Shown: piece by piece, positions 17,124 to 26,129 of the stretch
How the letters are laid out: each line of letters starts with the position of its first letter
Position numbering within the stretch: position 1 is the stretch's first letter
From: Rhizobium sp. Root482
GTDB lineage: Bacteria; Pseudomonadota; Alphaproteobacteria; Rhizobiales; Rhizobiaceae
Assembly (NCBI RefSeq): GCF_001426565.1
Contig: NZ_LMFA01000024.1
Coordinates: 302,495-366,494 of the forward strand
DNA: 64,000 bases
Direction: 5' to 3'
Translations under genes and position numbers: made by a program
Notes under the pieces: generated by a model
Seen by the model: only the letters and a program-made list of their open reading frames with translations
What the model was told of the DNA's origin: nothing
The model's database searches: none

Positions 17124-18043
17124 TTCGATTGAAACCTGATGCGGGGGTCGAGCCTGGCATAAAGAAGGTCGATCAGGATGTTGAGAACGAAGATCGCAAT
17201 GGCGGTGATGAGAACGGTGGCCTGGATCAGGGCGAAGTCGCGCCGGACGATGGCGTCGATCATCAGCTTGCCGATGCCCGGCCATCCGAAAATGGATTCG
17301 ACCACGACCGCGCCGTTGACGAGGCTGGCCGCGAGGTCGCCGGCAACCGTGATGACCGGCAGCAGCGAGTTGCGGAGCGCATGGCGGAAGATGATCTGCG
17401 AACGCTGGACCCCCTTGGCGCGCGCCGTCTTCACATAGGGCGAGGCAAGCGCGCTGATCATCGTGCCGCGCACCACCTGCACCAGAAGGCCGAAGGGGCG
17501 CAGGGTCAGTACGAAGACCGGCATGATCCAGTGGAGCGGCGTGCCCGTTCCGGAGGTGGGCAGGATGCCGAGGCCGACGGAGAAGATGAGGATCGCGACG
17601 ATGGCGACCCAGAAGTCGGGAGCGCTCGCGCCGGCAAGCGATGCCGTGCTGGCGATCCTGTCGAACAGGCTGTCCGGCTTTGCCGCTGCCAGCGAACCGA
17701 CGATGACGGCGAAGGCGAGCGCCAGCGACATGGCAATAACGGCCAGCTTCAGCGTTTGCGGGAAGGCTTGGAGCGCCACGTCCATTGCCGGACGGTTGCG
17801 GCTCAATGCCGTGCCGAAATCGAGATTGGCGACACCGAGCAGATAACGGCCGAACTGGACATAGATCGGATCGTTGAAGCCATTGGCTTCGGAAAAGGCC
17901 TGTCGCTGCGCTTCCGAGGAATCCAGCGGAAGATAGAGATAGGCCGGATCGCCCGTGAGGCGGGACAGGAAAAAGACGAGCACGAGCAGACCGATCACTG
18001 CGATCAGGCTCTGTACCGAGCGTCTCAGGATAAAGCTGAACAC
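17120..18043 (-). CDS. ABC transporter permease (DppB type)
   Basis: This permease of 307 residues has six spans, the N-terminal motif FILRRSVQSLIAVIGLLVLVF, and the DppB-type EAA loop (ARAKGVQRSQIIFRHALRNSLLPVIT). A GTG at 18043 is chosen as start: it has AAGGAAA upstream and gives the usual family N-terminus, while the longer frame begins with a TTG at 18064. The gap to the binding-protein gene carries a hairpin, so this gene is probably expressed at a lower level than its binding protein. Confidence 0.92.
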   Translation of the reverse strand: MFSFILRRSVQSLIAVIGLLVLVFFLSRLTGDPAYLYLPLDSSEAQRQAFSEANGFNDPIYVQFGRYLLGVANLDFGTALSRNRPAMDVALQAFPQTLKLAVIAMSLALAFAVIVGSLAAAKPDSLFDRIASTASLAGASAPDFWVAIVAILIFSVGLGILPTSGTGTPLHWIMPVFVLTLRPFGLLVQVVRGTMISALASPYVKTARAKGVQRSQIIFRHALRNSLLPVITVAGDLAASLVNGAVVVESIFGWPGIGKLMIDAIVRRDFALIQATVLITAIAIFVLNILIDLLYARLDPRIRFQSK

Positions 18044-18072
18044 TGCCGTTTCCTTCCAAGGCAAAAAGAATA

Positions 18073-18097
18073 GGCACGGCGGAACGACCGCCGTGCC
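18073..18097 (-). terminator. Hairpin between binding-protein and permease genes (attenuator)
   Basis: A perfect 10-bp stem (GGCACGGCGG at 18073-18082 paired with 18088-18097) with a 5-base loop is followed on the minus strand by a T-rich stretch (TATTCTTTTTGC). It has the form of an intrinsic terminator within the operon. Confidence 0.75.
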
Positions 18098-18107
18098 TTG
18101 GGCAAGG

Positions 18108-19622
18108 TTAGTCCTTGAGCTTGATCTGCGACAGCGCGATTTCGCTGTTCGTCTTCAGATCCGGCTTCCAGTCGAGACGCGATCCGACGCGGACATAGCC
18201 GATCATGTGATACATCGGTATATCGGCGATGATCTCGTCATGGACCTTCAGGAAGGCTTCCTGGAACAGTTTTTCACGCTCTTCGCCGGTCGCGGCCATG
18301 GCTTTCTTCAGGACGACATCGAGTTCCGGAACGGCAATGGTGGAATACTGGCCGTCGCTCAGGAACATGACCGGCGCGGTAAAGCCAGCGTCGCCCGTAT
18401 TGTTGTCGTGCTGCTGCTGGAACACGGTCGGCCCGCGGCCCTGCGGATAAGGCTTGTCGAGATAACGAACCCAATCGGCGGCTTCGAGCTGGCGCAGCGA
18501 AACCTTCAAGCCGATTTCCTGCCACATCGCCATCATCGCTTCGAGCGATTCGGCGGAGTTCGGAAAGAAGCCGTTGCGGCCGATGATGACGATTTCGGTA
18601 TCCACCGGCACGCCGTCCGCCTTCGCTTCCTCGATCAGCTTTCTCGCCTGGTCGGGATCGTAGGGCCAGGGCTTGATATCCGGGTTATGGCCCAGAACGC
18701 CCGGCACCACCATCTGCGAGGCGCGCAGGACATCCTTGCCGAACAGGGCCTCGCCCATGCCGTCCCAGTCGATGGCGAGATTGAGCGCCTTGCGGACGCG
18801 TACGTCGTCGAGCGGCGGAATTTCCGCGTCGATGCGCATGCGGGTCGTTTCCGAGTTCAGATAGGCAAAGTCGGTCGCGGTGTTCGTGGCATCCTGGACG
18901 GCGAGCGACGGCGTCATATCGGCTTCGCCGGATTCGACCATGGCGGCACGAATGGCGGATTCGCCGCGCCAGACATAGGTGGCTTTCGTCACCTCGGGCT
19001 TCGGTCCCCAATAGCTGTCGCTGCGAACAAGAACGATCTGCTCGTTCGTGGCGCTTTCCAGCGTGTAGGGGCCGGTGCCGACCGGGGCATTGGTTTCGCC
19101 GTCGAACGGCATGTTGGGGGAGACGACCTGCACCGTGCCGAGCAAGGTCGGCATGATCGGGAGCGGGCTATCGGTGGTTATTTCCACCGTGTTTGCATCG
19201 ATTGCCTTGGGTGTCAGCTTGACGTCGCCAAACTTGGAGCGGCTGTCACAGGTCAGTTTCGGGTTCATCAGCCGGTTGATCGATTTGACGACGGCCTCGG
19301 CGTCGAACTCCGCGCCGTCCTGGAACTTGACGCCCGTTTTCAGCTTGATTCGCCATGTCAGGTCGTCGACCTGCTCCCAGCTTTCGGCCAGCCAAGGCGC
19401 GACCGTTCCTTTTTCCGGCTCGATATTGGTGAGCGTCTCGGTGATGTTGGAGTTGATCACGCGTCCGATATCGGAGCGGATGGAGCGGCAGGGCTCAAGA
19501 TTGGCCGGCTGCTCAGGCAGCACGATCTTGACTTCTCCCTCGGCCGCAAGTGCGGCTCCGGACAACAGGATCGACATCAGCGCCGTCGATATTCCCCGTG
19601 AAAGCTTGATAGTCATTGTCAT
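18108..19622 (-). CDS. ABC transporter substrate-binding protein, family 5
   Basis: This 504-aa protein has a Sec-type signal peptide (hydrophobic core SILLSGAALAAEG, cleavage near residue 27) and the SBP_bac_5 layout: ITETLTNIEPEKGTVAPWLAESWEQVDDLTWRI-like N-domain, VGTGPYTLESATNEQIVLVRS in the middle. The family binds peptides, nickel, and in many soil bacteria sugars or sugar acids. It is the first gene of the importer operon; a palindromic operator shared with the dehydratase and GntR genes lies about 100 bases upstream. Confidence 0.93.
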   Translation of the reverse strand: MTMTIKLSRGISTALMSILLSGAALAAEGEVKIVLPEQPANLEPCRSIRSDIGRVINSNITETLTNIEPEKGTVAPWLAESWEQVDDLTWRIKLKTGVKFQDGAEFDAEAVVKSINRLMNPKLTCDSRSKFGDVKLTPKAIDANTVEITTDSPLPIMPTLLGTVQVVSPNMPFDGETNAPVGTGPYTLESATNEQIVLVRSDSYWGPKPEVTKATYVWRGESAIRAAMVESGEADMTPSLAVQDATNTATDFAYLNSETTRMRIDAEIPPLDDVRVRKALNLAIDWDGMGEALFGKDVLRASQMVVPGVLGHNPDIKPWPYDPDQARKLIEEAKADGVPVDTEIVIIGRNGFFPNSAESLEAMMAMWQEIGLKVSLRQLEAADWVRYLDKPYPQGRGPTVFQQQHDNNTGDAGFTAPVMFLSDGQYSTIAVPELDVVLKKAMAATGEEREKLFQEAFLKVHDEIIADIPMYHMIGYVRVGSRLDWKPDLKTNSEIALSQIKLKD

Positions 19623-19724
19623 TTCTCCTCCTGGTCAAAAGACCTTGATGTCGATCCTGCCGGGCCGCCGCTTCAGCATCGGCCCGGCTGCAGTGCCTCC
19701 ACACTGGCAAAAACACACTAGAGC

Positions 19725-19738
19725 ACTAATGTATTAGT
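19725..19738. promoter_or_regulatory. GntR-type operator upstream of the importer operon
   Basis: ACTAATGTATTAGT has perfect arms ACTAAT/ATTAGT around GT. The same core occurs at 21582-21593 and 22485-22496, linking the three transcripts. It lies in the 137-base gap before the binding-protein gene. Confidence 0.7.
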
Positions 19739-19759
19739 TCGGATAATATTAGCTGTCAA

Positions 19760-20719
19760 CTACAGGCCAGCAGACTGCTTCCTGGGAGCCAGAGCCCTGG
19801 CACGAGCCTGTTTTTCAGCAAGCTTGAGTGCCTCTACCGCCCTTTCGACCGGTGCCAGCCGGTCCAGCGGAAGATTTGAAACCATGGGCATTAATGGCCC
19901 GGTGTCGGCGATGCCCGAAAGCCGTACGGCATCATGCAGCACCTGCAGGCCGCCGAGATCCAGGCGCACCTTCTCGAACTCCAGGAACGGTTCGCTGAGC
20001 CGGGCCGCCTCGGCCGTGCGGCCTGCCTTGTGAAGCATCAGAAGTTCGGAGGCGGCAGCCGGCGCAATGCAGACGGCGCCGGACGTATAGGTCGTCAGCT
20101 TGCGTTCGCCGAGATGATCATGGATCGGTGTCTCGCCCATTCCGCTTGCAAGATGTTCCCTGCCGATCGCCGAAAGCACGGCGTCGAGATAGGGGTCCTT
20201 GGAAGCGTCGGGTTTCTCGACGGCATATTTGACGAAGCTCACGGCTTCTTCCGAAATCAGCTTTGCCAGATCGTCGGGGTCTGCATAATTCTCACGCTTC
20301 AGATAGAGAATGAGGCCGCTGCCATAGGCGTCGGCAAGCCTGCGTACGCCATTGGCGACGCCGGCCGGGTCCGCCGGGAAATTGGTGGGCAGCACCATGA
20401 CATTCCTGAAGCCGAGGTCGCGTGCAATGGGGATCTGCGCCAGAGCCTTGCCGAAGTCCGGACCGATCGAGGTGATCAGGTGCGTCGTCGGTGCCGCCGC
20501 CGATTTGATCGCTTCCATGGCGGCCCGGTAATCCTCGAGGCCGAAATGATACAGATTGGCATTGCCGCCATAGAGCAGGATATCCACTCCGCCGTCCTCG
20601 ATATGCCTGATCAGTGCGCCGTTGGCGCCCGCATTCACCGAATAGTCGGCATTCAGCGCAATGGGGGGCACGGCGACGACGGACGCGGCGTAGTCGGCTT
20701 GCGTTAGTGCTTGTTGCAT
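19760..20719 (-). CDS. DapA-family class I aldolase (dihydrodipicolinate synthase-like)
   Basis: This 319-aa TIM-barrel aldolase has the Schiff-base lysine K164 (SFVKYAV) and the proton-relay tyrosine Y139 (LILYLKREN). The usual N-terminal GTTGE-type loop is replaced by YGGNANLYHFG (50-60), so it is not a standard dihydrodipicolinate synthase. In this context, cleaving a 2-keto-3-deoxy sugar acid to pyruvate and an aldehyde is plausible. The ATG at 20719 has an AGGAGGG ribosome site. It lies 75 bases after the GntR gene and 137 before the importer operon, all leftward. Confidence 0.85.
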   Translation of the reverse strand: MQQALTQADYAASVVAVPPIALNADYSVNAGANGALIRHIEDGGVDILLYGGNANLYHFGLEDYRAAMEAIKSAAAPTTHLITSIGPDFGKALAQIPIARDLGFRNVMVLPTNFPADPAGVANGVRRLADAYGSGLILYLKRENYADPDDLAKLISEEAVSFVKYAVEKPDASKDPYLDAVLSAIGREHLASGMGETPIHDHLGERKLTTYTSGAVCIAPAAASELLMLHKAGRTAEAARLSEPFLEFEKVRLDLGGLQVLHDAVRLSGIADTGPLMPMVSNLPLDRLAPVERAVEALKLAEKQARARALAPRKQSAGL

Positions 20720-20794
20720 AGTTGACCCTCCTGAAGTCAACTATCCTTACTGAATCTCGAAAAAGTTGTAAAGAAAAATTACAGATCTATTTTT

Positions 20795-21532
20795 TTATGG
20801 ATCGAGATCGCCGTTCATCATGCGTCGGCGCGCCTGCAGAAGATGGCTTTCCATGGCGACGCGGGCCCAGACGGGGTCCTTGTTGCGGATCGCATCGACA
20901 ATGTCGGCATGCTCGCCGATCACCTTTCGGGCGCGCGCCGGAGATCCGGAGCGTGTCAAGGAAAGGGAGATGTTCATGAAGCCGCTCAGGGAGACGTCGG
21001 GACCTTCCAGGGCCATGCTGAAGAACTCGTTCCCCGTCGCTTCCGCAATCGACAGATGGAAGCGGCGATCGCTTTCCGGCAGGAACAGGCCGCGGGCAAT
21101 CTGGCTGGAAAACTGCTCATGGGCCTCGAGAATGTCGCCCAGGGCCTTCTCGGTGCGCCGTTCGGCTGCGAGCGCCGCCGCATTGCCCTCGACGCAGAGC
21201 CTCAGTTCCTGATAGCGCAGGAAGCGTGAGATGTCGGTGAGGTCGGCAAGATCGGGCAGGCTCCTGGATGGCGCGCTGAGCACATAGGTGCCGCTTCCAC
21301 GTCGCGCCTCGACAAGACCATCCAGCCGCAGGCGCGCCAGGGCGTCGCGAATAACCGGGCGCGAGACGCCGAAGCGATCGCAGAGATCGCTTTCCGACGG
21401 CAATTTGCTGCCGGGCGGAAAAGCGCCTTTCAGGATATCTTGCAAAACATGACCGTAGACCTGATCCGCATAGCTGGATGGCCTGATTTCGGGTATGCCT
21501 GCGATAGGGGCGGTATCTTCCGTCAAGGGCAT
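20795..21532 (-). CDS. GntR-family regulator, FadR/FCD subfamily
   Basis: This 245-aa regulator has an N-terminal winged helix (QVYGHVLQDILKGAFPPGSKLPSESDLCDRFGVSRPVIRDALARLRLDGLVEAR about 24-77) and a C-terminal FCD effector domain (about 100-235) with helices carrying histidines (DRRFHLSIAEATGN, HADIVDAI, ESHLLQARR) that usually bind a metal and a carboxylated ligand. It is divergent from a second GntR gene across an 88-base gap containing a palindromic operator, so one or both probably bind there. Likely ligand: the acid or keto-acid handled by the neighbouring enzymes. Confidence 0.92.
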   Translation of the reverse strand: MPLTEDTAPIAGIPEIRPSSYADQVYGHVLQDILKGAFPPGSKLPSESDLCDRFGVSRPVIRDALARLRLDGLVEARRGSGTYVLSAPSRSLPDLADLTDISRFLRYQELRLCVEGNAAALAAERRTEKALGDILEAHEQFSSQIARGLFLPESDRRFHLSIAEATGNEFFSMALEGPDVSLSGFMNISLSLTRSGSPARARKVIGEHADIVDAIRNKDPVWARVAMESHLLQARRRMMNGDLDP

Positions 21533-21581
21533 GCTTTCTGCGCAATGTGATACAAAGGGCGAAGAGCTTCACACTAAAGCA

Positions 21582-21593
21582 TTAATGCATTAA
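21582..21593. promoter_or_regulatory. GntR-type operator between divergent gntR genes
   Basis: TTAATGCATTAA is a perfect 12-bp palindrome with an overlapping second one (GCATTAATGC, 21579-21588). It lies between two divergent GntR regulators and shares its core with the operators at 19725 and 22485. Confidence 0.7.
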
Positions 21594-21620
21594 GACAGTC
21601 AAAGACGATTTGAAAGGAAC

Positions 21621-22331
21621 GTGTTTTTGACCTCGGATGTGCCTTTTGCCAAACACCGCAGCGGTCTTGACCGAACCCGCCAGATCGCCCCGCAGATCGT
21701 CGAATATCTTCGCGAGAAAATCCTCGAGCTTGACCTTGCGCCCGGCACGTCCCTATCGCGCCTTCAATTGCAAAAGCAGTTCGGCCTCAGCCAGACGCCT
21801 GTTCGCGATGCCCTGATGCGGTTGGAGGAGGAGGGGCTGGTCACGGTCTATCCGCAATATGCCACCCTGGTTTCCAAGATCGACATCAACCTTGCAAGGC
21901 AATCGCATTTCCTGCGGCGTGCCGTCGAACAGGAAATCGTTTACGAGTTGGCCACGAAGCCGGATCGGCGTTTCGTCGATCGTCTGGTGAGCGCAAATGC
22001 GACGCTCAAGACGCTCGTCTCTTCCAGCGAATATGGGAATTTCCTGCGTCACGACGGCGCCTTCCATTATATTCTCTACGAGGAAGCGGGGCTGCAGGAC
22101 GTCTGGCCGGTGGTGCGGCGCCATAGCGGGCATATCGACCGGCTTCGTCGTCTCAACCTGCCGAATGTCGGCAAGGCACGCGTCGTCGACAATCACGACG
22201 CCATCATCGAAGGGATCGCGGCGGGCGATCCCGCCAGGGCCGAGCAGGCGATGAAGATCCATTTGTCGGGCACGCTGTCGATGGTCGATAGTATCGTCGA
22301 GCGCTATCCGGATTTCGTCCAACTGGATTGA
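21621..22331 (+). CDS. GntR-family regulator, FCD subfamily
   Basis: This 236-aa regulator has the winged helix IVEYLREKILELDLAPGTSLSRLQLQKQFGLSQTPVRDALMRLEEEGLVTV (about 26-77) and a C-terminal FCD-type helical domain. Metal-site histidines are visible in RHDGAFHYILYE, VVDNHDAIIEGI and KIHLSGTLSMVD. It starts with a GTG at 21621 behind GAAAGGAA. It transcribes toward the dehydratase gene, 233 bases away, and is divergent from the other GntR gene. The two regulators differ clearly in sequence, so they may recognise different ligands. Confidence 0.9.
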   Translation: MFLTSDVPFAKHRSGLDRTRQIAPQIVEYLREKILELDLAPGTSLSRLQLQKQFGLSQTPVRDALMRLEEEGLVTVYPQYATLVSKIDINLARQSHFLRRAVEQEIVYELATKPDRRFVDRLVSANATLKTLVSSSEYGNFLRHDGAFHYILYEEAGLQDVWPVVRRHSGHIDRLRRLNLPNVGKARVVDNHDAIIEGIAAGDPARAEQAMKIHLSGTLSMVDSIVERYPDFVQLD

Positions 22332-22484
22332 CGCCGGCGCCGCATCAATTCTTTCGAAGCTGAAGCCGCGAGAAACCTGCACTCTATGCAGGCTGATGGG
22401 AATTTCCCCAGCCGTCCGCTGAATCCTCGATTTTGTCCTTTGACGATCAATCTCCGGCCCGAAGCGTCCGAACTCGCATAAATG

Positions 22485-22496
22485 CTAATGCATTAG
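22485..22496. promoter_or_regulatory. GntR-type operator upstream of the dehydratase gene
   Basis: CTAATGCATTAG is a perfect 12-bp palindrome 69 bases before the dehydratase ATG, the clearest of the three related sites. The rest of the 22332-22564 gap shows no gene. Confidence 0.75.
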
Positions 22497-22564
22497 TGTA
22501 TTGCCGTCCCGATTTGCCTGTGCTAGTTCGAAAGCCAGACAGAACACCGCACAGGAAATGCCCG

Positions 22565-24295
22565 ATGCCAAAAACAGTGACGACCCTGCGCAGCGCACGT
22601 TGGTTTGCTCCCGATGACCTCAGGTCGTCAGGTCATCGTTCGCGTCTGATGCAGATGGGGTATGATGAGAAGGATTGGGGCCAGCGGCCGATCATCGCCA
22701 TTCTCAATACCTGGTCGGACCTGAATGCCTGCCATGCGCATTTTAAGCATCGCGTAGAGGATGTGAAGCGCGGCGTGCTGCAGGCGGGGGGCTTTCCCGT
22801 CGAACTGCCGGTGCAATCGCTCTCCGAAAGCGCGCTGAAGCCGACAAGCATGCTCTATCGCAACTTCCTCGCCATGGAGACCGAGGAACTGCTGCGCTCG
22901 CATCCGATCGACGGTGTGGTGCTGATGGGCGGCTGCGACAAGACCACGCCGGCTCTCGTCATGGGGGCTGTCAGCGCCGGATATCCGATGATCTTCCTGC
23001 CGGCGGGCCCGATGCTGCGCGGCAATTACAAGGGCGAATATCTGGGCTCCGGCTCGGATTCCTGGAAATACTGGGACGAGCGGCGCGCCGGGACGATTTC
23101 CGACGAGCAGTGGACCGGCGTCGAGGAGGGCATCGCCCGCTCCTACGGCCACTGCATGACCTTCGGCACCGCAAGCACAATGACGGCGATCGCCGAATCC
23201 ATGGGGCTGACGCTGCCGGGGGCAAGCTCGATCCCGGCCGCCGACGCCAACCATATCCGCATGTCGACCCGTTGCGGTCGCCGCGCCGTCGAGATGGTCT
23301 TCGAGGACCTGACGCCGGACAAGATCATTACCCGCGAATCCGTCGACAACTCCGTCGCTGTTGCCATGGCAACGGGCTGTTCCACCAATGCCGTCGTGCA
23401 TCTAATCGCCATGGCGCGCCGCGCCGGCGTGCCGCTGACGCTCGATGATCTGGACAGGGCCGGCCGGACGACGCCGGTCATCGCCAATATCCGACCCTCC
23501 GGCAAGCAGTACCTGATGGAGGATTTCTATTATGCGGGCGGGCTTCGCGCCCTGATGGCCGAAATGAAGGACAAGCTCAATCTCGACGCCATGACGGTCA
23601 GCGGCTTCAAGCTCGGCGACACGCTGGAGGGGGCGGAAGTCTATAACGACGATGTCATCCGGCCGCTTTCGAACCCGATCTATCACGAGGGATCTCTTGC
23701 GGTCCTGCGCGGCAATCTTGCGCCGGACGGCTGCGTCATCAAGCCCTCCGCCTGCGAGGAGCGCCTGCGCGTCCATGAGGGTCCCGCGCTCGTCTTCGAC
23801 AGCTACCCGGAGATGAAGAAGGCCGTCGAGGACGAAAACCTGGACGTCACCGCCGATCACATCATGGTTCTGCGCAATGCCGGCCCCAAGGGCGGACCGG
23901 GCATGCCGGAATGGGGCATGCTGCCGATTCCGAAAAAATTGATCAAGCAGGGCGTTCGCGACATGCTGCGCATCTCCGACTCGCGTATGAGCGGCACAAG
24001 CTACGGCGCCTGTATCCTGCATGTCGCGCCGGAAGCCCATATCGGCGGGCCACTGGCGCTGGTGCGCACAGGCGATATCATCCGGGTCGATGTACCGAAT
24101 CGCTCGATCGACATGCTGGTGGATGAGGAAACGCTGGCAAGACGCCGCGCCGAATGGGTGGCGCCCGCCGACAAGTTCGAGCGTGGCTATGGCTGGATGT
24201 TTTCCAGGCACATCACTCAGGCCAATGACGGCTGCGACTTCGATTTCCTGAAAACCGAATTCGGAAAGCCCGCCGGCGAGCCCGACATTTTCTGA
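22565..24295 (+). CDS. IlvD/Edd-family sugar-acid dehydratase (L-arabinonate dehydratase type)
   Basis: This 576-aa enzyme has the iron-sulfur cysteines of the sugar-acid branch at C56 (NACHAH), C124 (GGCDKTTPA) and C197 (GHCMTFGTASTM), and the active-site segment SDSRMSGTSYGACILH. Their spacing agrees with that recalled for Rhizobium L-arabinonate dehydratase. It would dehydrate an aldonate to a 2-keto-3-deoxy-aldonate. An AGGAAA ribosome site precedes the ATG at 22565. It leads a three-gene rightward operon and is controlled by the palindrome at 22485. Which sugar acid is used cannot be decided here. Confidence 0.9.
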   Translation: MPKTVTTLRSARWFAPDDLRSSGHRSRLMQMGYDEKDWGQRPIIAILNTWSDLNACHAHFKHRVEDVKRGVLQAGGFPVELPVQSLSESALKPTSMLYRNFLAMETEELLRSHPIDGVVLMGGCDKTTPALVMGAVSAGYPMIFLPAGPMLRGNYKGEYLGSGSDSWKYWDERRAGTISDEQWTGVEEGIARSYGHCMTFGTASTMTAIAESMGLTLPGASSIPAADANHIRMSTRCGRRAVEMVFEDLTPDKIITRESVDNSVAVAMATGCSTNAVVHLIAMARRAGVPLTLDDLDRAGRTTPVIANIRPSGKQYLMEDFYYAGGLRALMAEMKDKLNLDAMTVSGFKLGDTLEGAEVYNDDVIRPLSNPIYHEGSLAVLRGNLAPDGCVIKPSACEERLRVHEGPALVFDSYPEMKKAVEDENLDVTADHIMVLRNAGPKGGPGMPEWGMLPIPKKLIKQGVRDMLRISDSRMSGTSYGACILHVAPEAHIGGPLALVRTGDIIRVDVPNRSIDMLVDEETLARRRAEWVAPADKFERGYGWMFSRHITQANDGCDFDFLKTEFGKPAGEPDIF

Positions 24296-24335
24296 CCGCC
24301 GGACGCGCCGGCAACCAATTCTGACTGGAGGAACC

Positions 24336-25061
24336 ATGACCGACCACATTCTCTCGGATGCGACGCGCAAGAAATATGAAGGCGTCAGCACCGCGACGCT
24401 CTGTACCGCTCTTTTCAAGCGCGGCTTGCGCAACCAGTTCATTCAGGATGTCCGGCCTTTGTCACAAAAGCCGAAGAACATGGTCGGCCAGGCCTTCACG
24501 TTACGCTACATTCCGGCGCGCGAAGATCTGAACCAGATTTCCGTGTTCCAGAATCCGGACCATCCGCAACGTGCTGCCGTCGAGCAGTGCCCACCCGGTT
24601 CCGTCCTGGTGATGGACAGCCGCAAGGATGCGCGTGCCGCCTCGGCGGGGTCCATTCTCGTCTCGCGCCTGATGGTTCGCGGCGTGGCCGGCGTCGTCAC
24701 CGACGGCGGGTTCCGCGATAGCCCGGAAATCGCCGAGCTCGATATCGCCGCCTATCACAGCCGGCCCTCCGCGCCGACCAACCTGACGCTGCACCAGGCG
24801 CTCGACATCAACAAGCCGATCGGCTGCGGCGATGTGGCTGTCTGGCCCGGCGATGTCGTTGTCGGCGACCGCGAAGGCGTGATCATCGTTCCATCGGAAA
24901 TTGCCGAAGAGATTGCCGATGAAGCGGTGGAAATGACGGCATTCGAGGATTTCGTCACCGAGGAGGTGCTGAAAGGCCGCTCGATCATCGGTCTTTATCC
25001 GCCGACCAGGGAGCAGACGAAGGCCGATTTCGCCGCATGGCGCGAAACAAGGGGACGGTAG
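24336..25061 (+). CDS. RraA-family protein, probable class II pyruvate aldolase
   Basis: This 241-aa protein has the RraA-fold signature VVTDGGFRDSP (about 120-130), with D123, R127 and D128 placed for metal and pyruvate binding as in HMG/CHA aldolases. In catabolic operons such proteins act as 4-hydroxy-2-oxoacid aldolases rather than RNase E inhibitors. It lies 40 bases after the dehydratase with an GGAGGAACC-type ribosome site. It may cleave or decarboxylate the keto-acid made by the dehydratase. The cluster thus has two unrelated aldolase candidates (this one and the DapA-type gene). Confidence 0.85.
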   Translation: MTDHILSDATRKKYEGVSTATLCTALFKRGLRNQFIQDVRPLSQKPKNMVGQAFTLRYIPAREDLNQISVFQNPDHPQRAAVEQCPPGSVLVMDSRKDARAASAGSILVSRLMVRGVAGVVTDGGFRDSPEIAELDIAAYHSRPSAPTNLTLHQALDINKPIGCGDVAVWPGDVVVGDREGVIIVPSEIAEEIADEAVEMTAFEDFVTEEVLKGRSIIGLYPPTREQTKADFAAWRETRGR

Positions 25062-25099
25062 TCGCCGTCCGACCTTTCCACCAAGCGATGGGCAGTTTC

Positions 25100-26023
25100 A
25101 TGCACAAAGACATCACCATTCTCCAGGCAGCACATCTCCCGGAAAAGACCGAGCGGGAGCTGAACGACGCCTTCACCATTCTTCATTTTCCGAAGGATCA
25201 TGCCGAAGGCACGCGGCTGCTTGCCGAGCATGGCGCGAAAATACGCGGCATTGCGGTGCGTCACGCCCATATCGACAGGGCCATGCTTGACGCGATGCCG
25301 GCGCTGGAGGTGATCTCAAGCTATAGCGCCGGCCTCGACGGTATCGACGTGGATGCGGCGCAGGCGAGGGGCATCGCAGTCCACAACACCTCGAAAATCC
25401 TGGCGGAGGATGTCGCCGATCTTGCGATTTCCCTCGCGATCTCGGTAACCCGCGGCACCATCCGTGGCCATGATTTCGTGCGTGATGGCGCTTGGGAACG
25501 CGGCGGAGCCTTTCCGCTCGGTCGCTCCCTGCGATCTCTGAAGACAGGGATCGTCGGGCTTGGCCATATCGGCTCCGCCATTGCCAAACGTCTGCAAGTG
25601 ATGGGGGCGACGGTCGCCTATCAGGGGCCACGCAGGAAGCAGGTGGATCTCGCCTATTTCAGCACCGCCGTGGAACTGGCAGACTGGGCCGATCTCTTGA
25701 TCGTGGCCTGCCCGGCAATGCCGGAAACGATCGGGTTGATCGACCAGAAGGTCCTGGACGCGCTCGGCCCGGACGGATTCCTCGTCAATATCTCGCGTGG
25801 CACCATCGTCGATGAGTCGGCGCTGATCGAGACGCTGGCGCGCGACGGCATTGCCGGGGCCGGCCTCGATGTTTTCGACAGGGAGCCGCATGTGCCGCTT
25901 GAATTGAGAAAGGACCCTCGCGTGGTGCTTTCTCCGCATATGGGTAGCGGCACGCTGGAGACACGCCAGCAGATGGGCGACAGGCTGGTCGAGGCGCTGC
26001 TCGAACATTTCGCCAACCGGTAA
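25100..26023 (+). CDS. D-isomer-specific 2-hydroxyacid dehydrogenase
   Basis: This 307-aa protein has the NAD(P)-binding motif GLGHIG (153-158) and the catalytic triad R233 (NISRGTIV), E262 (DVFDREP) and H280 (LSPHMGSGT). The family reduces glyoxylate or hydroxypyruvate or oxidises D-2-hydroxyacids. After dehydratase and aldolase steps it would process the aldehyde- or keto-acid-derived fragment. The start is uncertain: ATGs at 25037 (overlapping the RraA gene), 25088 and 25100 are all possible, and the last fits the family N-terminus best. No strong ribosome site is seen. Confidence 0.88.
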   Translation: MHKDITILQAAHLPEKTERELNDAFTILHFPKDHAEGTRLLAEHGAKIRGIAVRHAHIDRAMLDAMPALEVISSYSAGLDGIDVDAAQARGIAVHNTSKILAEDVADLAISLAISVTRGTIRGHDFVRDGAWERGGAFPLGRSLRSLKTGIVGLGHIGSAIAKRLQVMGATVAYQGPRRKQVDLAYFSTAVELADWADLLIVACPAMPETIGLIDQKVLDALGPDGFLVNISRGTIVDESALIETLARDGIAGAGLDVFDREPHVPLELRKDPRVVLSPHMGSGTLETRQQMGDRLVEALLEHFANR

Positions 26024-26129
26024 TTCCGCGGGTTTCCGACAAGTCGGCCTGCCTCGGCGGCGCTGCAGGAATCCGTCTGCAGGCGAGCCGGTGACGATGT
26101 CATCGAGACCGTCGTCACCGGTCGCCAGA

